Source: Sphingobacterium puteale (lineage in GTDB: Bacteria > Bacteroidota > Bacteroidia > Sphingobacteriales > Sphingobacteriaceae). From it: 64,000 nt of DNA. Shown here in pieces: positions 1 to 8,106 of this stretch; position 1 is the first letter of the stretch, and each line of letters begins with the position of its first letter. The position numbers and the translations under genes were made by a program. The notes under the pieces are model-generated. The model did not search any database and was not told the origin of the DNA. It was given only the letters and a program-made list of their open reading frames with translations. The stretch spans positions 1-64,000 of the forward strand of contig NZ_RBWS01000015.1 of NCBI RefSeq assembly GCF_003627955.1. The letters are read 5' to 3'.

Positions 1-127
1 CCAGTTCATCATCATTGTTAACAATGTTTCTGATACGATTTTTTAGCTGGCTACCATGTTTACCCATAATAAGCCGCAAACCCCGTTCGGGCTCTTTAAC
101 TAAAATTTCAAAAGGATCTTCCCCCAT
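1..127 (-). CDS. Probable ECF RNA polymerase sigma factor, N-terminus (partial)
   Basis: An open minus-strand frame starts at an ATG (125-127) and runs off the window edge, giving 42 residues. It begins MGEDPFEILVKEPERGLRLI and continues with a basic segment and NIVNNDDEL. This resembles region 2 of Bacteroidota ECF sigma factors, where a leading acidic stretch is followed by a helix and then the 'ivnn..eiAEDvlQe' segment. The diagnostic part lies outside the window, so the call rests on pattern only. ECF sigma genes often sit beside SusC/SusD loci such as the one that follows, which is mild support. Confidence 0.45.
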   Translation of the reverse strand, partial: MGEDPFEILVKEPERGLRLIMGKHGSQLKNRIRNIVNNDDEL

Positions 128-377
128 ATCTCATCATTTAAGTATAACAAAGGCTTTATATAACCATCTAAATAAAAAAATAAACACCTAATAAACAGCT
201 ATTTAAAAAATAAAACCATTTATAGCAGGTACATATTGCTTACTTATGGTAGTTATATATAAACAGGAATGAAATAATTGAATTTGGTAAAACTAAGATA
301 CAAACACAAAACCGAATAAACAAATCTAAATATCTGATTTATAAATAGTTGTATTAAATATACGACCTGGAATTATA

Positions 378-998
378 ATGCTAAAAAAAATGAAAACAAG
401 AGCTTCACATATCACCATCATCAGTATCCGCGCCTTTATGATACTCTTTTGGGCATACGTTGCGCTGGATAAGCTATGGGATCTGCCGGGCTTCCATCAG
501 GCACTGAAACTGCAGCCCTTTCCCGGCTGGTGGGCAGGAATATTGTTCTGGTCCCTGCCACTGATGGAGCTGGGTATAGTGATACTGTTTTCTATTCATC
601 CTTTCAGGAATACAAAACATCTATTTTTTGATCCGTTTGTGCTGTCTGCATTGCTGTTAACGGTCTTTACTGTCTACATCGGTCTTGGCGTCGCCGGTTT
701 ATACGCGCAGAAGCCCTGCGGCTGTGCTTCGGTACTGAGTAGGCTCTCCTGGGGCGGACACCTAGTTGTCAACCTGCTGTTATTGCTGCTGTCCATATTG
801 GGGTGGTACTTGACTGGCCCAACTGCCCCCATGGCTAGGTGTAAGCGATATAAAAAGCAGGTCATTTTATTTTTAGCCAGGCCTCAGGTGGTACGTATTC
901 CGGTCTATGCGGTTATGCTGGAGCGCGTCAAAAAATTTAAAATGCGGTTTGCTGTCTTCCCGGCCTGGCCGGTTAGAGCTATAAATTATGACACGTGA
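378..998 (+). CDS. MauE/DoxX-like redox-associated membrane protein
   Basis: This 206-residue protein has four predicted membrane segments at about 12-31, 52-71, 87-110 and 126-145. A Cys-Gly-Cys motif (C114, C116) stands at the outer end of the third segment. That layout matches the MauE/DoxX-like family, whose founding member helps form disulfides in periplasmic methylamine dehydrogenase. The tail after residue 153 is basic and not recognisable. The start could also be the ATG at 390. It faces a minus-strand TlpA-SusC-SusD operon and precedes a small secreted protein with two cysteines. A role in thiol-disulfide exchange for that product is an inference. Confidence 0.7.
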   Translation: MLKKMKTRASHITIISIRAFMILFWAYVALDKLWDLPGFHQALKLQPFPGWWAGILFWSLPLMELGIVILFSIHPFRNTKHLFFDPFVLSALLLTVFTVYIGLGVAGLYAQKPCGCASVLSRLSWGGHLVVNLLLLLLSILGWYLTGPTAPMARCKRYKKQVILFLARPQVVRIPVYAVMLERVKKFKMRFAVFPAWPVRAINYDT

Positions 999-1138
999 AG
1001 GCACAGCCCGTAAAAACAGATCCCGAGGCACAGGACAGACTGATGCACCTCGTTAAAGCAAAGTGTTGGTCAAAAAAAATTAACATAGAGTTTTTTGTGG
1101 AGGTAAACTTTTTTTGCTACTATAAAAAAGGCCTCGGT

Positions 1139-1534
1139 ATGAAAGCAATATCTTTCATCAAAAAGCATGCAATGGCTATGGTAGCCGGCGCTGCAATTAT
1201 CGGGTTCAGTTCGTTCAACCTTATTGACCGGGCGACCCAGAGTGAGGTAACCTTTATCTACACGCCCGGAGCTGGCGATACGCCATACGAACAGAGTTCC
1301 GTAGAAAATCCCGCAAACTGGGAACCCGGAAGTCCATGTAGCAATAGCCTCGCCCAGGATAAAGCCTGTTCGATCAAGGTGCCCCTTACAAACACCATGA
1401 ACGGCGGAACAGAACTGGATCCCGCAAAGGTATCCATTCAGAGCCAGGAGCATCTTTCCTCCGGCCAGTACCGTGTGATCACAGGATCATCTTCCTCAGG
1501 ATATTCTGATCCAGTAAACCGCCCCTTGAATTAA
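1139..1534 (+). CDS. Small secreted protein with two cysteines (DUF6520-like)
   Basis: The frame is open from a GTG at 995, but the ATG at 1139 gives a sensible product of 131 residues. A lysine-bearing start (MKAISFIKKH) is followed by a hydrophobic stretch to about residue 27, which reads as an export signal. The mature part is rich in Ser, Gly, Pro and Asn and has exactly two cysteines (C67, C77), suggesting one disulfide. Small exported proteins of this shape beside MauE-like genes are common in Bacteroidota and are filed under DUF6520; that assignment is from memory. Function is unknown. It ends at a hairpin terminator shared with the facing susD gene. Confidence 0.6.
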   Translation: MKAISFIKKHAMAMVAGAAIIGFSSFNLIDRATQSEVTFIYTPGAGDTPYEQSSVENPANWEPGSPCSNSLAQDKACSIKVPLTNTMNGGTELDPAKVSIQSQEHLSSGQYRVITGSSSSGYSDPVNRPLN

Positions 1535-1573
1535 ATGGTTTTCATGTGATAAGCATTTATTCAAAGGTTTTAA

Positions 1574-1605
1574 AACAGTCCCCGGCCATTTGCCCGGGGA
1601 CTGTT
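1574..1605. terminator. Shared hairpin terminator
   Basis: A perfect 12-bp GC-rich stem (1574-1585 with 1594-1605) lies between the convergent ends of the small secreted protein gene and the susD-like gene. T-rich stretches follow on both strands, so it can serve both. Confidence 0.75.
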
Positions 1606-1614
1606 GCTTTTGGA

Positions 1615-2952
1615 TCATTCAAAAAATTTCTCCAGATCTTTGGGCAGCGGTAATATATAGGAGTCACTGCCGGGCTGCAAAACTATGGTTTCCTCCCCCA
1701 GCACACGTTTCAGCGTGATGCCATACCCCTCCCGGTTGAGCCGCTTGATATCGGACCAGCGGATCCCACGCATCGCCAGTTCTCTCCTGCGTTCATCCAG
1801 TACATTGCCCAATATTTTCTCCTTACTATCGGCAGGGATATCCTGATATGCAGTGGAAGCATCCCATCGGCTCTTCCGAAACGTATTTAAATACCGGACG
1901 CCCTCTGCCAGATTACCTGCCCGGGCATGGCATTCCGCGCTGATCAGATACATCTCGGCGGTCGTGAGTCCCGAAAAGAGCGAACTTATGGTATTCGAAT
2001 GCGTGCCCTTGAACTTATAGTACCCGCCATCAGACTGGTAGTAGGCTTTTAGCCTCAGATCTCCGGCCTCAAAGAGTGCCATCAGCGCCGTATCCGCAAA
2101 TGCTCTTCCCGGGTGAAATATGTTAAAGTTCTGGCTCATTTCCGAATAAAAGATGGTTTCCTTTGTAAACTTCCCAAATGGTGTTTCGGAGTTTATCGCT
2201 ATTCCATCGGCCGGACTATTAAAGTTGATCAGGGCCTTATCGATCAGGAGTGCTTTCTCCGAATGGATCAGCGCCTGCCCGTATCTTCCCATGGAAAGCA
2301 ATGCTCTGGCGAGTAGCGAATGGGCTGCAGGGACGGAAGGTCGCGCTTTAACAAGCGGTTTCTCCGGCAGATATTGCAGGCAGTCTTCTGCCAGCCGGAT
2401 GATCTCCGCATAGCTCTCTCCAACAGTATAAAACACACTGGGCACATTAAAATCGGAACTGTTTCGCAGCACGATACCCCTGCTGTCATTTGAACCATCA
2501 GGGTCATATTCTCTGCAAAAAGCCCAGACCAGTCCAAGGTAACAATAAGCTTTCAGAAACCGGGCCGAACCATAGACGTTGTCCCATGAAGCCGTATTCT
2601 CCGCTGTCTTCGGGATTTTTTCCAATCGCTCCAGACAGTAATTGGCGGTATAGACTACATGATAAGCGGCAGACCAGTCATTACCGAAATAGTAGTCAAA
2701 GGGTTTCCAAGTATAGAGCAGCTTTTCTTCTGCTGCCAGCCCATTCAGTACATTTTCGGGTAAAAAATAGTCATCTGCACTTGCCTGCAAAAAAGCTGGG
2801 GTACGCTTGTCATTGATCATCGACTGATTGTCCAGCAGGGCCTGCAGGTCAGAAATACTGACCGGCACCGCCAGTTTGTTACTGCTCTTTTCATCCAGAA
2901 ACTTACCACAGGATGTAAAAAGGCATAATATTATGATTAGTGTTATTTTCAT
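1615..2952 (-). CDS. SusD/RagB family outer-membrane lipoprotein
   Basis: This is the substrate-binding lipoprotein partner of the SusC-type transporter upstream. The frame opens at 2994, but the ATG at 2952 gives a clean lipoprotein signal (MKITLIIILCLFTSCGKFLD) with the lipid-modified Cys at 15, and it leaves only 11 nt after the susC stop. The mature protein of about 430 residues has SusD-like landmarks: an N-terminal helical part containing TANYCLERLEKIP, a TPR-like middle (PAAHSLLARALLSMGRYGQA) and the C-terminal ERRRELAMRGIRWSDIKRLN segment typical of RagB/SusD. The ligand cannot be read from sequence. It is the last gene of the operon. Confidence 0.9.
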   Translation of the reverse strand: MKITLIIILCLFTSCGKFLDEKSSNKLAVPVSISDLQALLDNQSMINDKRTPAFLQASADDYFLPENVLNGLAAEEKLLYTWKPFDYYFGNDWSAAYHVVYTANYCLERLEKIPKTAENTASWDNVYGSARFLKAYCYLGLVWAFCREYDPDGSNDSRGIVLRNSSDFNVPSVFYTVGESYAEIIRLAEDCLQYLPEKPLVKARPSVPAAHSLLARALLSMGRYGQALIHSEKALLIDKALINFNSPADGIAINSETPFGKFTKETIFYSEMSQNFNIFHPGRAFADTALMALFEAGDLRLKAYYQSDGGYYKFKGTHSNTISSLFSGLTTAEMYLISAECHARAGNLAEGVRYLNTFRKSRWDASTAYQDIPADSKEKILGNVLDERRRELAMRGIRWSDIKRLNREGYGITLKRVLGEETIVLQPGSDSYILPLPKDLEKFFE

Positions 2953-2963
2953 CTTGACTGTGA

Positions 2964-5900
2964 TTAAAATGATGTACGAAAACCAACGGACCACATGCGC
3001 TGTGGCGGAATACCGCTGAAATAGTCCGGGTCCAGGCCTTCCCTGTTGGCCGTCCAGAGCAGGGCCACATTGTTGACATTGAGGTAGAGCGAAGCATTGT
3101 TCAGATAGCGGAGCTTACTGATCCCTTTTAGGTCGTAGACAAGGTTCACAAACTTTAACCGCACGTGGCTTGCATTTCGGGCCAACACCTCGCTTGCCAG
3201 ATAGAAATTGTCGCGTCCCGGCATTTTTAGCGGATACTCAAATGCAGGCACCTCGGTCTCATCTCCCGGTTGCTGCCACCTGTCCGCATAATCAGGATGC
3301 CCAATCCCAAAATTGATCAGCGAAGAATAATTAATGGAAGGTTTCCTGAAATAATAACCGGCTTTATAGGTCAGCGCAAAAGAGAGCGACAGGCCTTTGT
3401 AGCGGAATTCATGCTGCCAGGAGCCGAAACTTGTCGGAATGGCGGATCCCAGAAACCGGATGGTTTCCATACTGCCCTGCCCGTCACTGGCAATATTGCT
3501 CATGGCACTGTAGTTTGTGGATAGCTCCCCGTTCAGGTACCCCTGCGGGTTACCGCTGGCATCCAATCCGCACCATCTGTACGCGGCCAGGGAATACAGG
3601 GGATAACCCTCGACAGGGGTGATCATCTTGCCACCCTGCACGACCAGGCGCGCCAATGGGCTCTTGCGTGAAGGGCCATAATATTTGCTTGTCCTGCTCT
3701 GGTTGTAATTGTAGATCAGCGTATTGATCCAGCTGAAATTTCCTTTGTCCAGGACGTATTTCAATAGCAGGTCCACTCCATTCCCCTTCATGGAAGCCAC
3801 GTTCATCACGATGGTCTGAAAGCCTCCTGCCGTGGTATAGTCAAAGTCACTGGGACCATAGAGGTCAGTTCCGTCTTTGCGGTAATATTCCATGCTCCCG
3901 CTGATCCCCCAGCGGCTCAGGGCAAAGTCGATCCCAAAGTTTACCTGCCGGATCTGCTCCCAGCGCAGGGATGGATTGTTCAGCGAATTGATCACCGCGC
4001 TTGGCAGTCCGCCCACATCCGCCGGGTTATTGCCGAATGTCGCTACCGGCAATGCTGACCGGCTAAGGTCAACATTGCCGCTATAGCCATAGGTTGCCTT
4101 CAGCCGGAGCTGGTCAACCGCCGTGGACCGGAAAAAATCTTCTTTAGTGATATCGTAGCCCAGGCCGACCGACCATAATGGTTTCCACTTATCGTTGGTA
4201 CTGACGCCATAGATATTGGATCCATCCCGGCGCATGCTCCCGCTCAGCGAATACCGGTCCCGGTAAATGTAGTTAAAATTCCCGTAGATACTGGTGAACC
4301 TGTTCACCAGCGAGGGCTCCACCACCGGCGCACCCGGCATATACTCGTAGCCACTGAGCGGAAGGGTACGGTAGACATTCACAAAATCCACCGGAAGATA
4401 ACCGAGCGGATCCTTTCTGTACCCCGCATACGTCCAGGACTCGCCGCCACTGCTGGATTCACGGGCTTCCATCCCCGCCATGGCCACGATACGGTGCGAG
4501 CCATAGGTTTTATTGAGGTTCAGCTGTGCCCTGAAGGACCGGGAGCCCACATAGGCGATGGACCTGGCCAGGATATCACCCTTGGGAAACCTGTAGGTCA
4601 CTTCCCCCGACTGTTCGTTGATTTCTGAAAATCTATTGATATAACTCCGCGTGTAGTAACTCTGCTGCCCGTAAAGGTTTTCATTCCCGATATCCTGCCG
4701 CTGGAGCTGGTAGTAGGTAGCAAGGTTCAGGCCATCCAGGATCTTGACCTCTATTGCCGCATTTCCCAGAAGCTCGGACAGCCGTGATTTCCAGTCCGTA
4801 TACTGTGGATCAGAATAGGGATAGTAATGCCAGTCCAGCAGACGCCCGCCCCCTACCGTATCGATAAGGAATGGATTGTAATCCCGGTAAAAAGCATTTT
4901 CCCGGCCATTTTGGTCAAACAGTGACATGTAGGGCACAGACTGGCGACCTCCTACTCGGCTCAGCTGTGCGAAGGTCGGGATCTGCCTATTGTTATTCCG
5001 GCTGTTGGTATACATCGTGGACAGGGAAAACTTCACCCGTTCGCTCAGCTGCATACCCAGTGAGAACCTGAGATTATCCTTTGCGCCTGCCTGTCCATAG
5101 TTATCTTTACTATCGTTATGTCCGGCGCTGATGGCATAGTTCATCCCCTTGCCACTGCCGGTGATCCCCAGGTTATATTGGCTGGTAACGGCATTTTTAT
5201 AAAAATAATCGGTATAGTCCTTTCTGAAATCAGCTTTTTCCAGAAAAGCCCGCTCGGCAGTATACTCCTGCTCCGTTATCTGGCCACTGCGTTTCTTTGC
5301 GAGCAGATATACCAGTGGCGTGATGGGCGGGAATGTTGTCCTGCCCAGGTCACGGTCAAAGTATTTATTTTCGAACAGGAACTCCTCTACTGCGATATAG
5401 TCGGCACTGCTCATCTGCGGTACGGAAAAGAGGTCGGGTTTTTCAGCTATGGTTGTACCCGCATTCGCTTCTATGCGGAGCGGCTCGCCTGCTTTTGCTT
5501 TTTTTGTCGTCAGTACAATGACGCCATTGCCGCCCCGCGCGCCATAGATCGAAGTCGCCTCGGCATCTTTGAGGACAGTGACCGATGCAATATCACCGGG
5601 ATTGATATTTTCGATCTTCCCTTCATAGACAAAGTTATCCAGCACAATGAGCGGATCGAGCGGTCCGTTGATGGTGCTGTATCCCCGTACCGTGATATTG
5701 GTTTTATTCTGCGGACCATACGGGTTTTCCCTGCCCACCTGAAAGGTCAGTCCGTTTGTAATCCCATCGAGCCGTTCCAGGATATTGGGGCTCACCTGAA
5801 GGTTCAGGGCTTTCTCACCAAGAACCGTCACAGACCCGTTTATCCGGTTTGCCGAAACGGTCTGATAACCGGTATTGACCTGTACTTCTTCCAGTACGCG

Positions 5901-6203
5901 CTGCAGGGTATCCAACTGGATGATGAGATCCTGATCGTCTCTGTTTATTGCTATTTTACGGGTCTTAAACCCCAGCGCCGAAATGACGAGCGTATCGGCA
6001 TGCGCAAGGTTAAGCTGGAAATATCCATTTCCGTCTGTCCTGAAATCTTTACCGGAAAGGACGGTTTTGACCGTAGCATGGGAAATCCCTTTATTAGCTG
6101 TGTTTGTGGCTTTTCCTTTTATCAGGATCGATTTCGTCTGGGCCATACCGTTCAGCTGGAACAGTATAAAGATCAGCCCTATTACAACTGTTTTCATCTG
6201 CAC
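2964..6203 (-). CDS. SusC/RagA family TonB-linked outer-membrane transporter
   Basis: This 1,079-residue TonB-dependent barrel works with the adjacent SusD-like lipoprotein to import a nutrient, probably an oligosaccharide or peptide. After a signal peptide (about 1-21) come a carboxypeptidase-regulatory-like beta domain (about 27-95) and a plug that contains the conserved SIYGARGGNGVIVLTTKK segment. The rest is barrel ending in an aromatic residue (GFRTSF). No STN signalling domain precedes the plug, so direct sigma/anti-sigma signalling through this protein is not indicated. An alternative ATG lies at 6197. The start overlaps the upstream TlpA-like gene by 10 nt. GC content is high: 37 of 60 bases at 3001-3060 are G or C. 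Confidence 0.95.
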   Translation of the reverse strand: MQMKTVVIGLIFILFQLNGMAQTKSILIKGKATNTANKGISHATVKTVLSGKDFRTDGNGYFQLNLAHADTLVISALGFKTRKIAINRDDQDLIIQLDTLQRVLEEVQVNTGYQTVSANRINGSVTVLGEKALNLQVSPNILERLDGITNGLTFQVGRENPYGPQNKTNITVRGYSTINGPLDPLIVLDNFVYEGKIENINPGDIASVTVLKDAEATSIYGARGGNGVIVLTTKKAKAGEPLRIEANAGTTIAEKPDLFSVPQMSSADYIAVEEFLFENKYFDRDLGRTTFPPITPLVYLLAKKRSGQITEQEYTAERAFLEKADFRKDYTDYFYKNAVTSQYNLGITGSGKGMNYAISAGHNDSKDNYGQAGAKDNLRFSLGMQLSERVKFSLSTMYTNSRNNNRQIPTFAQLSRVGGRQSVPYMSLFDQNGRENAFYRDYNPFLIDTVGGGRLLDWHYYPYSDPQYTDWKSRLSELLGNAAIEVKILDGLNLATYYQLQRQDIGNENLYGQQSYYTRSYINRFSEINEQSGEVTYRFPKGDILARSIAYVGSRSFRAQLNLNKTYGSHRIVAMAGMEARESSSGGESWTYAGYRKDPLGYLPVDFVNVYRTLPLSGYEYMPGAPVVEPSLVNRFTSIYGNFNYIYRDRYSLSGSMRRDGSNIYGVSTNDKWKPLWSVGLGYDITKEDFFRSTAVDQLRLKATYGYSGNVDLSRSALPVATFGNNPADVGGLPSAVINSLNNPSLRWEQIRQVNFGIDFALSRWGISGSMEYYRKDGTDLYGPSDFDYTTAGGFQTIVMNVASMKGNGVDLLLKYVLDKGNFSWINTLIYNYNQSRTSKYYGPSRKSPLARLVVQGGKMITPVEGYPLYSLAAYRWCGLDASGNPQGYLNGELSTNYSAMSNIASDGQGSMETIRFLGSAIPTSFGSWQHEFRYKGLSLSFALTYKAGYYFRKPSINYSSLINFGIGHPDYADRWQQPGDETEVPAFEYPLKMPGRDNFYLASEVLARNASHVRLKFVNLVYDLKGISKLRYLNNASLYLNVNNVALLWTANREGLDPDYFSGIPPQRMWSVGFRTSF

Positions 6204-6997
6204 TGTTTTTTGTTGTTATGGACTACTTCATCTTTAATAATCTGAGCAATAGTGTCGAATACTTCTACACTTCCCAGTGCCAGCACGGTGCCGTTGCTAT
6301 CAATTAGTATGTAATGGGGGATATAGGTATGGGGGAAATAATCCATTAAGGTATCATCCTGAACGATCTTATCCATGTCTAACCTTAGCTTCTGCCGCTG
6401 TCCTTGCTCATCCAGTTTCTGGCTTATGTACTCAGCCGTACCGCGCCGGTATTGTTTGCTGCTGACAAGGACGATATTTCCCAGCTCCCCCAGCTGTGCA
6501 TGGAGGGAATCCAGTGCGGGGAATTTCAGCAGGCAGGCGTAACAGTAGGGCTCCCAGAAGTCAAGCAGCAGCAGCTTACCACGGAATTTAGATAAGGCCG
6601 ATTTGACCGCCTTGTTTCCAACCAAAAATGAATGTTCAGCATTCCAGAATGCTTCCGGAACCTTATTTCCGGGCTGTAATGGTTTGATTCTGGTGGTATC
6701 TTTTACCGGTTCAATCGCAGCAGGAAGAACAACCTGCGAGGTTTTAGCATTTGTTAAAAGCCCATCGGCCCCGCTGTCCTTGCGGGGCGTCTGAGCCGAT
6801 AAACTAAACATAGAAACTAAAAGATATAAGATTACTAAAATTGTAATCTGTATGATTGGAACGCTCATCGTCTTATCTAAAAAAGCAATAGATCGCTTCC
6901 ATCTTGTTTGTTTTGAACTGGGATATCTCTTCGTAATAGGCAGTTCTCCCCCAGCCTTATAAAAATTGTTCATTTTTAAGGTTCTAACAATGGTCAT
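6194..6997 (-). CDS. TlpA-like thioredoxin-fold protein
   Basis: This 267-residue membrane-anchored or exported thioredoxin-fold protein is the first gene of the minus-strand SusCD operon. A hydrophobic segment lies at about 48-68. The thioredoxin core follows, with KLLLLDFWEPYCYACLLKFP carrying the active-site CxxC (C152, C155) and a cis-proline-like turn in THTYIPHYILID form. If translation begins at the ATG at 6868, the product starts directly with a signal segment. TlpA relatives reduce disulfides in the periplasm. The MauE-like protein encoded opposite could supply or remove electrons, but this is inferred from position. The stop overlaps the susC start. Confidence 0.8.
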   Translation of the reverse strand: MTIVRTLKMNNFYKAGGELPITKRYPSSKQTRWKRSIAFLDKTMSVPIIQITILVILYLLVSMFSLSAQTPRKDSGADGLLTNAKTSQVVLPAAIEPVKDTTRIKPLQPGNKVPEAFWNAEHSFLVGNKAVKSALSKFRGKLLLLDFWEPYCYACLLKFPALDSLHAQLGELGNIVLVSSKQYRRGTAEYISQKLDEQGQRQKLRLDMDKIVQDDTLMDYFPHTYIPHYILIDSNGTVLALGSVEVFDTIAQIIKDEVVHNNKKQCR

Positions 6998-7173
6998 AAT
7001 TCACCCCTTTCCTAAGCGAGTACCTAGGAGGAGCTTGTTATAATAACTCGTAAAATTCTTCCGATATAGTCGTCTAAAAATTGGTTAACACAGCAGTTGA
7101 TATAAATACACTGACACTGTTTCGGATATGGTCGCTTTGACCTGTCACTACGGATAAGCTAAGGAGGGATTCC

Positions 7174-7243
7174 CATGAAAATTCCATGTTCATTGATGTT
7201 CATAACTCTCTTTTTTAAGTTTATAAAAAAGCTTGAGCGATGA
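7174..7243 (+). other. Stretch without convincing gene between TlpA operon and 7,270
   Basis: The roughly 270 bases from 6998 to 7270 hold no gene I can support. The only small frame of note is a 22-codon plus-strand ORF here, preceded by AAGGAGG. It has no recognisable product. The region is probably the 5' leader of the minus-strand TlpA-SusCD operon. Confidence 0.3.
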
Positions 7244-7269
7244 ATCTTAGTTGGTTTTGAACTATCTCA

Positions 7270-7425
7270 AAAAAAGAGATGGGACTTACCTATGAATTCT
7301 ACAGACGGCCCTAGGAAGCCAAAAAGCGAATCAAGAGTAAGCCCATCTCTCCTTTGTATCTACAAAGGTAGAGATATGGCCTTTAACTCCCGATCTTGCG
7401 CTTTTGAAAATTTCCTAGGTTTTCT
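7270..7425 (-). ncRNA. Attenuator-like structured RNA with alternative hairpins
   Basis: Read on the minus strand, three segments can pair in two mutually exclusive ways. The middle segment (7337-7357) pairs with the upstream strand (7362-7382), giving a long hairpin with the tetraloop AGAT. Its AGAGATGGGCTTAC part can instead pair with a downstream strand (7276-7290), which is followed directly by seven T residues, as in an intrinsic terminator. A third complementarity joins CCTAGGAA at 7310-7317 with TTCCTAGG at 7412-7419. An 11-codon minus-strand ORF (7311-7346, MGLLLIRFLAS) starts in the shared segment. The layout is that of a transcription attenuator or riboswitch upstream of the TlpA-SusCD operon; a free small RNA is the alternative. 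Confidence 0.5.
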
Positions 7426-7481
7426 GTAACAAGATTCAGCGTTAAAAGCTATTCAAGATATTAATATACAATACTATATAA

Positions 7482-7525
7482 CAAATATACAATACAAATA
7501 TAAACAATTAATTAGTACAAATATA
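7482..7525 (-). promoter_or_regulatory. Three tandem TATATTTG promoter boxes
   Basis: Minus-strand TATATTTG occurs at 7482-7489, 7495-7502 and 7518-7525. Each fits the Bacteroidota -7 consensus TAnnTTTG. They would start transcripts just upstream of the structured RNA at 7270-7425. The region is very AT-rich, so some matches may be chance. Confidence 0.4.
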
Positions 7526-7724
7526 CAAATTTTATCGGATTAAAACTTTTCACTCTATACACCATTTGAATGTATTATCGCAAATGGTGAAAATTAGTAG
7601 TTTGTCGTTGTATATCATTAATAGGGTAATCTATCGGTTATACGTATTAGGAATATTGCAATCGAAGTTTTCTTTAATTTTGGAAAAGAGAGACACTTAT
7701 GTCAACAACGTTAAAAACGAGAAC

Positions 7725-8063
7725 ATGGATGCCGTTTTCAATCCTATTGATTTCCCTTTAATTGCTGCTGCCCTTAATTGGAAAGTGCATGATCTTCTAC
7801 CTCCTGATAATTCCCCATATAGTGATGGCACACTGGTTGACAAGGTAGTTTTTAGCTTAATTAATCCATCAGACGCAGCAGAAGTAATCGTAGGAATGAA
7901 AGAGATTGGCTATTTCAAAAAGAAAAAGTCATTGAAAGATATTTTTGAGTATCTCTATTTGACAGAGGATATGATTGAAAAACGCCAAGTCATAAATGAC
8001 GTTTTAGAAAAATTGACTTCGAATAGCGTTTTAAAGCTCCAAAACGGAAATTACATAGCATAA
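7725..8063 (+). CDS. Unrecognised small protein
   Basis: The frame is open from a TTG at 7566, but the part before 7725 looks like translated leader. A TAATTTTG box at 7675-7682 also argues for a start downstream of about 7690. The ATG at 7725 gives 112 residues beginning MDAVFNPIDFPLIAAALNWK. The protein is soluble, with a basic middle (FKKKKS) and a C-terminal segment that could be a small winged-helix or helical unit. I do not recognise a family. A 20-codon ORF in another frame (7699-7761) overlaps the start. It probably pairs with the next gene, whose own promoter box lies in the 43-nt gap. Confidence 0.55.
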   Translation: MDAVFNPIDFPLIAAALNWKVHDLLPPDNSPYSDGTLVDKVVFSLINPSDAAEVIVGMKEIGYFKKKKSLKDIFEYLYLTEDMIEKRQVINDVLEKLTSNSVLKLQNGNYIA

Positions 8064-8076
8064 TTTAAAATTTTCT

Positions 8077-8084
8077 TACTTTTG
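8077..8084 (+). promoter_or_regulatory. -7 box TACTTTTG
   Basis: A perfect TAnnTTTG box ends 22 nt before the ATG at 8107, the usual distance for genes in this window. No good -33 element was seen. Confidence 0.45.
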
Positions 8085-8106
8085 GGTCGAGTAAATTTAC
8101 CACCTA

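Noticed and set aside
995..1138. GTG-started N-terminal extension of the small secreted protein
   Set aside because: It would bury the export signal behind 48 residues; the ATG at 1139 gives a standard signal peptide.
5118..6245. Plus-strand open frame of 375 codons antisense to susC
   Set aside because: It mirrors the GC-rich susC reading frame, has a Cys/Phe/Ile-rich composition unlike a real protein and no recognisable motif. The susC protein is unmistakable.
7175..7243. Short plus-strand ORF MKIPCSLMFITLFF... with AAGGAGG upstream
   Set aside because: Only 22 codons, no homologue recalled, and Shine-Dalgarno sites are rarely used in this group; listed only as a note.
7276..7351. Terminal inverted repeats of a small insertion sequence
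   Set aside because: No transposase, no flanking target duplication, and the T-run and alternative pairing fit an RNA switch better.
7699..7761. 20-codon ORF overlapping the start of the gene at 7725
   Set aside because: Probably chance; there is no conserved peptide character, though translational coupling cannot be excluded.
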